NCBI GenBank assembly: GCA_020698575.1 | Contig: CM036253.1 | Location: 35,285,219 to 35,349,218 of the forward strand | Direction: 5' to 3' | DNA: 64,000 nucleotides | From: Bostrychus sinensis | Taxonomy: Eukaryota; Chordata; Actinopteri; Gobiiformes; Eleotridae | In this document: one piece after another, positions 46,332-58,080 of the stretch | Layout: the number at the start of each line of letters is the position of its first letter | Numbering within the stretch: the stretch's first letter is position 1 | The notes under the pieces: model-generated | The model's database searches: none | What the model was told of the DNA's origin: nothing | What the model saw: only the letters and a program-made list of their open reading frames with translations | Program-made: the position numbers and the translations under genes

Positions 46332-48112
46332 GAGTCACCACCTAACATCCCTCAACACAGCTAGCATCATCTAACATTACCAATCATCACCAAGCATCAC
46401 CAAACACCATCTGACATCACCTAACACCACCAAACATCACCTAACACCAACTAACACAACCGAACTTGACCAAACATCTCAAAACATCACCTAAAACCAC
46501 CAAATATAACCTAACATCACCAGACATTACGTAACACCACCTAACACTACCTAACATCACATAGCATCTACCAAACACCACCTAACATCACCAAACATCT
46601 CCTAACATCATCAGACATCACAAAACATCACATAACATCACCTAACATCACCAGACATCACAAAATATCACATAACATCGCCTAACATCACCTAATGTCA
46701 CCTAACATCACCTAACATCGCCTAACATCACATAACATCACCTAACATCACCTAACATTGCCTAACATCACCTAACATCACCTAACATTGCCTAACATCA
46801 CCTAATGTCACCTAACATCACCTAACATCACCTAACATCGCCTAACATCACCTAATGTCACCTAATATCACCTAACATCACCTAACATCACCTAACATCA
46901 CCTAACATCGCCTAACATCACCTAATGTCACCTAACATCACCTAACATCACCTAACATCGCCTAACATCACCTAACATCACCTAACATCGCCTAACATCA
47001 CCTAATGTCACCTAACATCACCTAACATCACCTAACATCGCCTAACATCACCTAATGTCACCTAATATCACCTAACATCGCCTAACATCACATAACGTCA
47101 CCTAACATCACCTAACATCACCTAACATCACCTAACATCGCCTAACATCACCTAACATCACCTAACATCGCCTAACATCACCTAATGTCACCTAACATCA
47201 CCTAATGTCACCTAACATCACCTAACATCACCTAACATCGCCTAACATCACCTAATGTCACCTAACATCACCTAACATCACCTAACATCGCCTAACATCA
47301 CCTAATGTCACCTAATATCACCTAACATCACCTAACATCACCTAACATCACCTAACATCGCCTAACATCACCTAATGTCACCTAACATCACCTAACATCA
47401 CCTAACATCGCCTAACATCGCCTAACATCGCCTAACATCACCTAATGTCACCTAACATCACCTAACATCACCTAACATCGCCTAACATCACCTAATGTCA
47501 CCTAACATCACCTAACATCACCTAACATCGCCTAACATCACCTAACATCACCTAACATCACCTAACGTCACCTAACATCACCTAACATCACCTAACATCG
47601 CCTAACATCACCTAATGTCACCTAATATCACCTAACATCGCCTAACATCACATAACGTCACCTAACATCACCTAACATCACCTAACATCACCTAACATCG
47701 CCTAACATCACCTAACATCACCTAATGTCACCTAACATCACCTAACATCACCTAACATCGCCTAACATCACCTAACATCACCTAACATCGCCTAACATCA
47801 CCTAACATCACCTAACATCACCTAACATCGCCTAACATCACCTAATGTCACCTAACATCACCTAACATCACCTAACATCGCCTAACATCACCTAATGTCA
47901 CCTAATATCACCTAACATCGCCTAACATCGCCTAACATCACCTAACATCACCTAACATCACCTAACATCGCCTAACGTCACCTAACATCACCTAACATCA
48001 CCTAACATCACCTAACATCACCTAACGTCACCTAACATCACCTAACATCACCTAACATCACCTAACATCACCTAACGTCACCTAACATCAACAAACATCC
48101 ATAACATTACCA
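46332..48112. repeat. 10-bp minisatellite with higher-order structure
   Basis: The unit is cctaacatca. The first 300 bp are degenerate (caccaaacat, cagacatca variants); from about 46640 on, roughly 146 units are nearly perfect. Five variants recur: ...catcg, ...tgtca, ...atatca, ...acgtca and cataac.... The 'cg' variant closes blocks of 3, 5 or 7 units, commonly the 50-bp block plain-tgtca-plain-plain-cg. This is a true higher-order repeat produced by duplication of blocks. Confidence 0.97.
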
Positions 48113-48132
48113 TTAGCTAACATCACCACAAT

Positions 48133-48218
48133 AAAAGGTTGTTGTCCAGATGACTTGTTTTTAAAGCTTTTGTTGTGATTCATTCAGCCTGGATGAGTGA
48201 GAGTCTTCACAGACATAA
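48133..48218 (-). repeat. Penelope-like element flank
   Basis: 'gtccagatgac', 'cttttgttgtgat' and 'cctggatgagtgagag' followed by 'tcttcacagac' repeat the flank found at 7755-7835. No nuclease remnant is attached here. Confidence 0.5.
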
Positions 48219-48331
48219 CATCACACAATATGAAGATCACATGATACCAGAGCTACACAACCTCACAGATCATGCGGTCTGTCCCTGCTGCGCTTTTCCT
48301 GTAGTGTGGATGGATTTCTATTCAGGCTGAC

Positions 48332-48485
48332 CTGGTCTTAATGGTAGGGTTCATCCGCAGCGGGAACAGTCCCAGGTCGATGTCCTTACTGTCAGGGTTA
48401 AACTCCAGCGCTCCGGACACATACATAAGGAAGTAGTCCCAGAGCTCGGGCAGCTTTTTAGAGGACAGGATCATGAGGAGGCTTT
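48332..48485 (-). CDS. Unidentified gene, candidate exon 3
   Basis: A 154-nt minus-strand exon with acceptor 'gccccccacag' and donor 'gtcagc'. The frame is open with good coding character: LLMILSSKKLPELWDYFLMY, then VSGALEFNPDSKDIDLGLFP and LRMNPTIKT. The mix of hydrophobic and acidic residues suggests a folded globular protein. I do not recognise it. It carries AG out, which is in phase with the 31.84-kb exon's acceptor but not with the 33.2-kb one. Confidence 0.6.
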
Positions 48486-48642
48486 CTGTGGGGGGCTAGA
48501 TGGCTGTTCTTAGGCAGGACAGACTCTGGTTGCCTCAAGGCTGTCTCTCTGCTCCCTTTAAGCACTTGGGACGTCCCAGACTAGTGCACCCCTCTGTCCT
48601 CTGTCAGTCCACTCAGCACTGGATTCAGCTGACTGACTCCAC

Positions 48643-48695
48643 CCCCTGATTGGGACACCTCAGAGATGAAGGGGGGATCAAACTCTGACAAGTCA
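48643..48695 (-). CDS. Unidentified gene, candidate exon 2
   Basis: A 53-nt exon (DLSEFDPPFISEVSQSG) between acceptor 'aatcattcag' and donor 'gtggag'. Exons 1 and 3 cannot be joined directly, because that would create a stop at or soon after the junction. This small exon has exactly the needed phases (two bases in, one base out) and restores the frame. Both splice sites are of moderate quality. Confidence 0.35.
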
Positions 48696-48759
48696 CTGAA
48701 TGATTCAGATTATTGATTAAGTTATGCCAAGTGAGAAATTTAAATTGCCCGGTTTAAAG

Positions 48760-48985
48760 ACATTAATATTCCTATACAGCTTGCAAAATCCTTTAAGACA
48801 TGTATCATGTCTTATAGGATTTTCAAAGTGTATTGGAATCTCATAGGAATCTATTAGAAAATCTCACAATCCTATAGAATTGTCCAAAAGAACTAGAAAA
48901 TCTATCATGACAAATAAAAACATCACCGTTTTCCTATAGGATTTGTATATTCCTATAGGAATAGGATTCTAAAAGGAAATGGTAA
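48760..48985. repeat. Cluster of CCTATAGGA palindromes
   Basis: TCCTATAG, CTATAGGA and related 'ttataggatttt' words occur about eight times in 220 bp in both orientations. It may be a short dispersed repeat with internal inverted subrepeats. Confidence 0.5.
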
Positions 48986-49378
48986 AATCTAATTTGACTT
49001 TTTGAGAAGGGCAGTGTCAGAACAACTCCCTAACATATGTTGTTGAAAGAAACAGCAGCAACATGAACAGATAATGCACTGTAGTATACAAACTGTACTT
49101 TTTGACTTTAGCCGTTTAATGACTTTAATGGAGCGAGTGCACAGAAAAAAGAAGATACAGAGACAGAAGCGGTTGGCCACATTGGTTTTCAAAACTACAC
49201 TTAACCACTGTCTTCTAACATTGCATATTTCAACTTCTGCTACTTTGGGACTTTTGGTTCTTGCCTAAATGTTAATTTTAATTTTACTAAGCTAAAGCTC
49301 TGCCCATTAAAACAACTCTGTAGTCCACGTGAAACAGCCAAGCGTCACTCTGAATGTATGCGCTCTTGTGTGACGTAC

Positions 49379-49443
49379 CAGTAGATGAGGGACAGTCCGT
49401 CGAACCGCTCGAGCTCCCTGCCGCGCTCCTTCAGCAGAGACAT
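49379..49443 (-). CDS. Unidentified gene, candidate exon 1
   Basis: From ATG at 49443 (context 'ttcaacatgt', A at -3) the frame reads MSLLKERGRELERFDGLSLI then Y, ending at strong donor 'gtacgt' carrying TG. It sits at the edge of a CpG-rich patch. The frame stays open upstream for at least 20 codons, so the true start could be earlier. I do not recognise the protein. Confidence 0.5.
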
Positions 49444-49720
49444 GTTGAAGCCCGGCTCTGGTGATCTCGTGTGCGCCCTCCAGGAGCTCCAGGAGTGGTG
49501 TCGAAGGGCCGCATCCCTGTCCGCAGTCCACGCGCTGCCCTCTCGGTGGATGTGTCAGCACAGCAGTCATCCCGCTCGGATCAATGAGTGGAGCGCGGTC
49601 CCGAGACGGCTCTGAGCCATGTGGAGGGCGCTCTGCTGACGCTAACGCGCCTCCGGTGTGCTGCCTGTGGGGTACTGTCACTGCGTTCTGGGCGGGAGTG
49701 TGTGTGCGCTGCTGCGGAAA
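49380..49720 (-). promoter_or_regulatory. CpG-rich patch, candidate promoter
   Basis: Frequent CpG ('cgaaccgctcgagc', 'ctgccgcgctcc', 'gagcgcggtcccgag', 'gacgctaacgcgcc') over about 340 bp, covering exon 1 and its upstream side. A CpG-island promoter for the minus-strand gene is the simplest reading. Confidence 0.45.
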
Positions 49721-50024
49721 GCTCGCACCTGTAGCAGCCTCTGAACAGTGTGGACCACAAATGGGTGCCCCCTAAACCTGCTAAGCAACAACTGTTCACG
49801 AAGTTTCTGTTTAAAAGTGGAGTTTAATATTCCATAGTAATATGCCAAATAATACTATTGGAGAGAGTACATGGGGCACAGGCACAGACAAGTAAATGAC
49901 TGCACTTCCTATTGCTGCAGCCCTGACAGGACAACCCAGGACAAGGCTCAACATCTGTACTCAGCTGACCCAGAACACTGTTGGAGGACAAATTTGAGGA
50001 AATGCTTCTACTTTCTTGCTGCTG

Positions 50025-50175
50025 GCGGCACAATGGCAAAAATGGTCAGCGCTTTGCCTAACAGCAAGAAAGTCCCGGGTTCAACACCTGGACTGTGTTT
50101 GGCTGTTCTGTGTGGAGACTGCATAATCTCCCCATGTCTGGGTGGGTTTCCTCTGGGTACTCTGATTTCCCCCAT
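50025..50175 (+). repeat. SINE family B copy with tRNA-like B box
   Basis: 'cagcaagaaagtcccgg' then GGTTCAACACC (B box), 'tgtgtggagactgcataat' and 'tgggtttcctctgggtact'. The A box is degenerate. Next to it, 50230-50390 carries a second repeat block ('cctggctcagatctggag'). Confidence 0.6.
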
Positions 50176-50224
50176 CCAAAAAACAAAAAACAAAACAAAA
50201 CAAAAAAAAACATACACAGTAGGC

Positions 50225-50395
50225 TAATCCTTTGGCTTGGTACTCCTGACCTAGATCCTGGCTCAGATCTGGAGAAGGGTCCCGGGAGCTGCACTGCAGT
50301 CGCTCACAGCTCCTGACATGTCCCAGTAGCACTGAATGAGTGGGGTCAAATGCAGAGAACAAATTCCCCTATGGGAACAGTGACATCTACCTTAC
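50225..50395 (+). repeat. Repeat block shared with 60.4 kb
   Basis: 'gatcctggctcagatctgg', 'gaagggtccc' and 'gtcaaatgcagagaacaaat' match, in opposite orientation, 60385-60510. Each copy adjoins a family B tRNA-like sequence in the same relative order, so it is probably the body of one SINE. Confidence 0.6.
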
Positions 50396-50399
50396 CTTA

Positions 50400-51805
50400 C
50401 AGTAACACATTTATGAATTGATTTGAAATTGATTTGTTACTTTTTGTGGCAGATAGAGGAAGCGGTATAGGTAAGCGTAATAATAATTAATTTAATTTAG
50501 GGCCAAACAATGCCACCCCAGGAGTTTCGCCTGAAGAATCTAAATGCAGGTAAGGCACACAGGTATATTCAACTGAGATGACAGAGACGTAAATTACTTT
50601 ACATTCCTTTTATTAATATAATTTAAATTCATGTATTAGAGATGACCACATTTAAAAACATGTTGACGACCCCCACATACAACTCTAGGAGTGTACAGTG
50701 TCTTCATAAAACATAAAAACAGCGGCTCCATGGACCAGCCAAGGGCAGCAAGATGTCCAGCGCAAGTCACACAGAGAGCACATACAGGGGTCATCAAAAA
50801 GGGGAGGCTTGCCACCGACAGGGCCCTATAGGTAGCATCCATATAGTCAGTTTGCATAATATGATTAAGAACACAGTTAATTTAGACACTTTAAATGTGG
50901 CCATCCAAACACCAAGCGCACACGAGGGGGAAGTCCAGCGCCGAGGCACCAGTAAGCTAAAAACAACAGCCCATTAACTTATACGTGAAATTATTAAGTG
51001 GACAAGACTCTCTCCTCACCTACGATGCCCGCAACACTCTGCTCTAGCCACTGGGCTTTACACCTTGTTCACAGCGGCTGTAGTGCGCCTAATGGCAGTC
51101 TGGCTCGAGTCAGCGTTGCGTCTCTTCGCCATGGCCCGGCTCCTGAACGGCATCTGACATCAGGTGTGAAAGGTCAGGTGGAGGGGCGAACACGGGAAAG
51201 TAGCGCCCTTTATATAGGGCAGTTTGTGAGGCCAACACAAATACTACTACATATTAATTTCACCTTCTGACTATTGTAGCATAAATTTATTAATTATGCA
51301 CTAAGGACAAAGGTGTTTAGCTTAAGGAATTATACGTGATTGATGACAAATAATCAGGGCTGGAATTAAACCACAACAGTCCCAGAGGGTAAGGAGGTTA
51401 ACCAGCAATGACTTCATATAATAGATAAAGACCACCAAACTCAACTTAAATTGAATTAAGTATGAGTTTATTATTAAAATAAACAAACAGTGTATTGAAA
51501 GGCAGGATCAAGCATTAGATAATTTTATCAAACGTTATAAATGGGATTGTTTTGCAGAATATCTAATTAATTGCAGTGGAGTATTATGGGCTATAGGATT
51601 TACGTAAGATTGTAGGGATATGGAAACACAAACAAGAGAGTTAGGGAACTTAAGAAGTTTGACGCCGATCTCAATTGTCATATACACTTGGCTTACTGTG
51701 GAAGGTAGAGCTGAGGGCAAGATTTTGAGGACCACGGGCTCAGCTGGCCGCCAGCTGTCGGGCTGGGGCTCGCTGTGCTGGGTTGCAGGTTCACGGAGTG
51801 TCGCT
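50400..51805. other. No recognised feature
   Basis: A GC-richer patch at 51.0-51.2 kb contains chance frames. No splice-supported exon recognised. Confidence 0.3.
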
Positions 51806-51811
51806 GGCTAA

Positions 51812-52350
51812 CAGGTGTCCTGTCAATCTGAGCTACTCGTCGAGTTGTGCTCCCTCGCGCTTCTGTGCATGCCCATGACTCAGAAACCGCTTTTTTCCAT
51901 CTCGTCCATCGAATTGAGCTACTTGACAGAAGGAAAACTTTCATGTAAGTGCTGTTTTTCATTCCAAAGACTATATTGGTTTATTTAGCCCTTTAAAGTG
52001 TAAATACATTTGATGAAGAAATTTACATATTGAGTTATGCTACCTATGCCAATATTATTATAGTAAGTATATACTGGTGTTTTCTGGCATTTTATTACAG
52101 TAGAAGCATCATTTGATGAAGAAATGTACCTGTCGAGTTATGCCTATGCTATGGTCAGGATCAGTAAGGATCAATATGCTACAGTCGGGATCAATAAAGT
52201 ATCCATATAATCTATCTAATCAAATTTAGTTATTTCTTAAGTAAAATAAAGTTCACCCCATTCGGTAGCACTTTTCGACAACGTAGCATGAATCGATAGG
52301 CGGAGCTGTCGATTTGCGCTACGGGTAGCATATCTCGACAGAACACTGGT
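51812..52350. mobile_element. Candidate DNA element with TCGA...GCTAC repeats
   Basis: The left edge reads 'tgtcaatctgagctactcgt' and the right edge, opposite strand, 'tgtcgagatatgctacccgt', about 14 of 20 identical. Further words such as 'gtcgagttgtgct', 'cgaattgagctacttgaca' and 'ctgtcgatttgcgctac' repeat inside both edges. This looks like a transposon with multiple subterminal repeats. 52160-52210 also has LINE-tail-like words. Confidence 0.4.
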
Positions 52351-52845
52351 GCAGTTACTACACCGCGTCCTGGTCTCGTCCTCCGAACCTGGTCCATATA
52401 TCAGCGCCAGTGATGTACGCAGTGGTCGTGGATGCCACTTTGAGTTACTGCCGTGGGTCAGCAGAAAGGCAGCGTCAAGTCTTAAGTACAAACAGCAGTC
52501 CAATGCCAGGGTTGAAAGCTCGGAAAAACTGCTTTCAGGGCGGCTTATAAAAACTTTGAAAAATGGACTTCTGAGGTAGTCGCTATAGTCAATCTCGCAG
52601 TTGTGCTGAACACTGGGAAGGAAGTTGCGCCGTGCGAAGTTTCTTCCAGGTCCACCCCCAGGTCTGACTCCACAGTGGATCTTCTTTTGATCACAAAGAC
52701 CTTCAGCTGAGATCTGATGGGGGCATTTACTTCCTGACAGCACAGCTCCTAAGATCACTCCAACTGCTGCATACTTATCAGTGCTTTGTTTGTTGACATA
52801 ATTCTTACATGTAAACAAAGATTGATGTTTTAATTTTTTCCCCAA
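52237..52845 (-). other. Orphan 202-codon open frame
   Basis: An uninterrupted frame from ATG at 52845 to TAA at 52237. The N-terminal half is Gly/Cys-containing (GVILGAVLSGSKC, GVRPGGGPGRNF); the C-terminal 40 residues (RYATRSANRQLRLSIHATLS...) come from the repeated TCGA/GCTAC motif DNA. I recognise no domain. The overlap with repeat DNA argues that at least the C-terminus is not a real protein. Confidence 0.2.
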
Positions 52846-52847
52846 AA

Positions 52848-53804
52848 TTTGTTCAGGTCATATCTACTACCAAATACTTACTTACTTTTTTTTTTTTTGT
52901 TTGTTTGTTTTTTTTTGCCGTGACTCGTGTCGGTCTTCTTCCCAAGTCCGACCTCATGATCATAGGTGACTGGTAATTCAAGAGCTTTGATTACAGTTGC
53001 AACCGGTCAGCTAGCTTGGCCAGCCGGCCCCTCCTACTTTCTTTTTGAAAGCAGGAGAGTCTGGTTCCTCAGGCACAGTGAGCTGTTTCCAGTTGGTCAA
53101 CCTGTCACAGCTGTTTATCTGGAGTGGTATTACAGTAGCAGAAGATAACCTGCCATCAAAAATAACCAACATGGCACCTGCTTATAGATTGAATTTAATA
53201 ACTTTCTGATTAACGGCGTTTAGTGCTTTGCTTCATCACCTGTTGGTGGAGCATGGACTCATTCACCAGGCGTCAGTCTAAAATACACACACCCACACAC
53301 ACGCACACACATGCACACACACATCATAGCATATTTTCAAAGGTCACGTGTCTGGCCTGTTACCTACCTCTTGGCCTTGGAAGACACCATAAGACACTAC
53401 ACGAGGCATTTAGCCCCAACACATTGCTAATGCTAACTGGGTAAGTTCAGGAAGGCAACCGGCAGGTCCTAAGTTCCCAGTTTGGGTGGAAACATCATAC
53501 TACTACTACTCAAGCTACACTGTATTATTATTGTTATAAGTACAGTACTTTTAATTATTAATACTTATTGATACTAAATATATGCGAAAAATACAGTAAT
53601 CTTTACTGATTTAAAGACTGTAGAATGAGGGTAGCCCTGGTTGGTCCATACAGGCTGCATGTGTGGTGATATGTTACATCAGACTTTGTTTCATTTATAC
53701 TTTATTTTTTATTTTTAGTTCACCTTTATTTAAACAGTAAAGTCCCTCTGAGATTCAGAATCTCATTTTACAGGGGAGTCCTTGCCCTGTGGGAGATGTG
53801 TTGT
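52848..53804. other. No gene recognised; (AC)n at 53283-53323
   Basis: Contains a T-rich tract (52887-52916) and a short CA microsatellite. The remainder is unrecognised. Confidence 0.4.
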
Positions 53805-53962
53805 ATATGTTTTTGGTGGTAGGGGAAACCAGAACACCCAGTGGAAACCTATGCAGACTTGGAGAGCGCAAAGTCCACACAGAAAGCCCCCACCTGGTCT
53901 GGGGAACTTCTTGCTTTGAGGCAGGAATGCTGACCATTATGCCACTGTGCTGTCCAATCCGG
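53805..53962 (-). repeat. SINE family B copy
   Basis: On the minus strand it matches the family B head and body: 'gcataatggtcagcattcct', 'gtgtggactttgcgctctcc'. B box degraded. Confidence 0.5.
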
Positions 53963-55539
53963 CCTCTTAAAGGGGCCACAACCGCTTATCAAGCATATTA
54001 TTACTGCACTAAATAGTATTTTGGCAGTACTCTGCAGTCCTTTCCCTGCCTTCTGATTGTGTGTTGGAGGTGAAGTTGTCCTGGGACACAGCTCCTCAGG
54101 GAGTCTCTTTAATCCCACTCTGAGGTAAACCACTTGATTGTGAGGCTCTGGAGGATTGGGGCCATGATCCCACTTCTGCTAATCCTCACCTCAGACCGGA
54201 CTTCAACCGGAAACCCCAGGGGGACATGACCCCTGTTCTAACTGTGCACATACTGTTATTTTTTGTCTTAAGTGTAGTAATATGGCAATATCAGTAGTAG
54301 CAACATGTGTATCACAACAATCTGCTGGTATTACAGTAAAATGATGGTATTCCATGTGACAGACATTTACACTTGGCCTCTAAAAATAATCCAATCACAG
54401 CTTAAAATCCCATTGTGGTGCAATCAATAAGTAGAAAAGACAATTTGACTAAATCCATTACTTATATATATATTAGGGCCCGGGAATTGATTTAAAAAAA
54501 AAAAAAATAATTAATCGCAAATCTGAATAAAATTAATTGTTATCATTAATCATTATGAAATCACGTACAAACACAAAATTGTAAATTTAGAAAGTTTATT
54601 TTGAATCAACCTTCACATACTTTACTGTAAACTTGTGCAATGCAAACAAAACTTGCAAAGAAAATAAATTAATAGTCTCTTTGAGACCTGTAACTTGTCT
54701 TCACTGACAAAGCCTAAATAAGGTACAACAAATACACAAAACTTACCTAAAAAAGCATGTGTAAACTCTTTTAGAACTTTAACAAAAATAAGTTTAATTC
54801 TTCAATTAATAACAATTGTTGTGGTTCACAACAGTGTAAATACTATGAACTGTGTTACTCCAGTGGTAATGAAACTCATCCTTGTATAGACTGCACATAA
54901 CTTTTGTTTTGTCTATATTGCTGTCTGGTGACGATTTGAAGCAGAGTTGTCCATTTAGCAATGTGTCTTTTTGGTCATTCATGTTGCTTTAGCTCGTTCA
55001 CTTGTTGCATTAGGCTCGTTCCAGATGAACTGCGCCTCGCCTGGATTGTGAACGAAAGTGCACGGCCGCAATGAGAGGAGAGGAAATACGCCTGTACTGA
55101 AGTCGGACAGTTTGTGGCTCAGATCACCATCACGCCCGAAATCCACTTCTCTAGTGGCCATCCATGTGTTGGTTTATCCAGGTCAAAACTGTAACTTTAG
55201 TCTGTAATTTAAAAAAAAAAAGAGGAAGGGGAAGGGGAAGAAGGAGAGGAGGGCAGTGAAGTGTCGTGCTTTACGTTTCTGATCAGCACTAAACTCAGAT
55301 CCAATCACCTGTCCGTTCACCGCTAACAGGTGAGCATTTTCCCATCATGCACTGAGCCGTGCAGCCTCCGCAGTTGCAGGCGCAGGTCTCTTTTGGATCT
55401 CACGGTGACCATCGCACTTGTGGCATCAGAGCAAGTCGGGAACAAGTTGGACGTAAATACAATTCATTTAAAGTCTTACTTTAATGATTCTGATGTTAGT
55501 CAAGTTGCATTCCTTAATCTTCTTTTTGATCCTTAGGCG
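53963..55539. other. Old repeats, no gene recognised
   Basis: 54470-54720 starts 'agggcccgggaattgattt' and includes a T/A-rich 'ttaatcgcaaatctgaata' block, typical of an old fish hAT-like element with TTAATCGC words. 55208-55260 is a purine-rich tract. The 60-codon minus frame at 54979-55161 has no support. Confidence 0.35.
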
Positions 55540-55772
55540 GTGTACATCCTGGACAGGGGCCAGCTTGTTGCAGGGCTGACAGAGAGACATACACAGACAG
55601 ACAACCATTAAGTGTCACCAATTCACCTCATTGTCTTTGGACGGTGGGAGAGAACTCACTGTAACACGCGGAGGACATGCAAACTCCGCCCAGAGAGTTG
55701 GCCAGCCTGAGAACCCACAATCTCCTTGCTGGGAGGCGAAAGCACTAACTGCTCTGCCACAGTGCCCCCCTA
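55540..55772 (-). repeat. SINE family B copy
   Basis: 'gtgtacatcctggacagggg', 'cattgtctttggacggtgg' and 'gaaagcactaactgctctgc' show the family B order on the minus strand. Confidence 0.55.
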
Positions 55773-56342
55773 GTTAAGTTTCACTGTGGATGAATGTGTG
55801 GAGTCTTGAAGAAACTTAAAATAATAAAGTAGTGTGGACAATTTTGCCAAATTCAATTCCTTTGGTTTGAAGCTGCTTGTGAATCGTCTTGCCTTACCTC
55901 CAATGAGTTTCCCCTTTGCTAAACTCAGAATGAATAAAGTTGTCTAAAACAACTCCAAACCTGTTTTCTCAAACATGAAACTCTGAGCTGGCCTGGTCTG
56001 AGTAGGATAACTTAGTTAAGAATTAAACACAGAGTTAATCCTGCTTTGTGAAGTAAGGACTGTTAGTGTGATATTGGAGTATGTAGTGTGTGTTCTTGAC
56101 TGTAGTACAGCATTTGTACACTGGTGTGTGTTCTTGACTGTATTGGCAGTGACAGTTGATAGTGTGCCCGAGCAGGTGAACTTTAAGGCAGGGTTAAATA
56201 ATCAGCTTATGTTTGTGAGTGAGACCAGAGCAGCTATAATCTGGTCTGAGACACAACAGGAGACAGGAGTCTACTTAACCTCCTGCACTAGCACTGACTA
56301 CAACCCTTCATCTGCACATATCCTGTCTCCAGAATTTTGAAT

Positions 56343-56965
56343 TTATGCCCTGGTGGAAGTGTGTCCTGATGGGTGTGTGTCCTGACGAGTGTGTGTCCTG
56401 GTGGAAGAGTGTCCTGACGAGTGTGTGTCCTGGTGGAAGAGTGTCCTAGTGGGTGTGTGTCCTGGTGGAAATGTGTCCTGATGGCAGTGTGTCTTGGTGG
56501 GTGTCCATGTGGGAGTGTGTTTTCTTGGGGTCCTGGTGGGTATCCTGGTGGGAGTCCACATGGGAGTGTGTTCTGGTGGGAGTGTGTCTTGGTCCTAGTG
56601 AGTGTCCTGGTGAGACTGTGTCTTGGCGGGTGTCCTGGTGGGAATGGGTCTGGAGGGTGTTCTGGTGAGAGTGTGTCTTGGTGGGTGTCCTGGTGGAAGT
56701 GTGTCCTTGTGAGAGTGTGTCCTGCTGAGAGTGTGTCCTGGTGGGAGCATGTCCTGCTGGTGAGAGTGTGCCATGGTGGGAGTGTGTCCTGGTGAGAGTG
56801 TCCTGCTGGTGAGAGTTTGTCCTGGTTGGAGTGTGTCCTTGTGGGTATGTGTCCTGGTGGGAGTGTGTCTTGGAGGGTGTCCTGTTGGGAGGGTGTCTTG
56901 TTAAGTGTCCTGACTGATGTCCTAGTGAGTGTCCAGGTGGGAGTGTGTCTTGTTAGGAGTTCTGG
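56343..56965. repeat. 18-bp-type GT-rich minisatellite
   Basis: About 35 loosely conserved copies of a 'gtgtcctggtgggagt'-like unit of 16-22 bp. The length varies, unlike the other arrays. The plus strand is G/T-biased throughout, giving false Trp/Cys/Gly/Val-rich frames of up to 124 codons. Confidence 0.93.
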
Positions 56966-58080
56966 TGGGAGTTTTAGGATCAGGACAATAACAGAATCCT
57001 TTCTCCCTTATTTCTGAGGTCCGCAAATGGGCTGAGCAACTGCACTTGCACCTGATGCATCCATATTATACTGACTGTCTTTAATAATAATAAAGTCATA
57101 AAGTAAGAGTTTTATTCTATTCTTATTTTAATGAAAGACAATCTTCTATGTTACCATAAAAAATAGTCAAAAATAAAGGGTCCTTTAACTAGCAATTTTC
57201 TCAACCAAAACACATCAGAATGAAGGAGCTTTGTTCCTGTTATTGTGGATTGTTCCTGACATAAAGCATGCAATTTTTATTAAAGAAAAGCCCCCCACCC
57301 CCAAAATAAATAAATAAGTAAAAAGAAATAATAAAAAAAAAAAAAGGATTAATAAAAGGACTTCAAATCAATTCAACAATGAAAACAGAAAGGTTGAAAT
57401 GTTTCTTACTTGTCATGTAGCACCCTCTGTAGGACACTGTTGTAAATGCCATGTACCCTTCAGCCTTCAGCAGCTTAATCATCTAGAGTTTGTGGTTGAA
57501 CTCATTCACATTCCTGTATGTCCCAACTAAAGTGGTGGGAGAAAAATAAATTTTCAAAACATGAAGTAGTCATGAGCTGGGGGTACCTTTTAGTGGTTAT
57601 TTTTATATTTTTCAGTCCTTGTGTTTTGCACAGAGGTGGAAAATAAATTGTTACTAAAAGTACTTACAGCTTTGAGTAATCTTTCACCACTGCTTATGGT
57701 TAGAGTAGTCATAATAGTGGTAGTAGTAGCATAGGGCTTTGCCCAGAGTAGTGGTAGTAGTAGTAGTTGTAAAGTAGTAATGTAAAGTACTACATTACTA
57801 CTCTACTACTATGTTTCCCCACTGTATGTATGGCAGACGATGTTTGTCCCAAAGCACTGCTGTGTGGTCTGAACATGTCACTATAAGGACTCTGCCCTTG
57901 GGACACCGGTATTTTTAAACCATTATTCCGACTGAGTGCATTTTGGTGCCAGTCAGATGTGCAATAAGGTGGAGGGAGTTCCCATGAGCTCCTGCACACA
58001 TAGCACATGGAGGTGTGGCCTTCACAGAACCTGGATGGCAGGAGCACTCCAGCTGGAATAAAGGAAGGGGAAGTTTTCCA
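56966..58080. other. No gene; possible dispersed repeat at 57.82-58.08 kb
   Basis: 57700-57800 contains short TAG/TAC repeats. 57825-58080 looks like part of a dispersed repeat that directly adjoins the LINE 3' end. I cannot name it. Confidence 0.3.

Noticed and set aside
46332..48112. Telomere-like array, because the minus strand contains TTAGG in each unit
   Set aside because: The unit is 10 bp (TGATGTTAGG), not the vertebrate TTAGGG, and has a higher-order structure typical of interstitial minisatellites.
56343..56795. Trp/Cys/Gly-rich or Thr/Pro/His-rich repeat frames
   Set aside because: They come from a GT-rich minisatellite with irregular unit length; no start or splice context.
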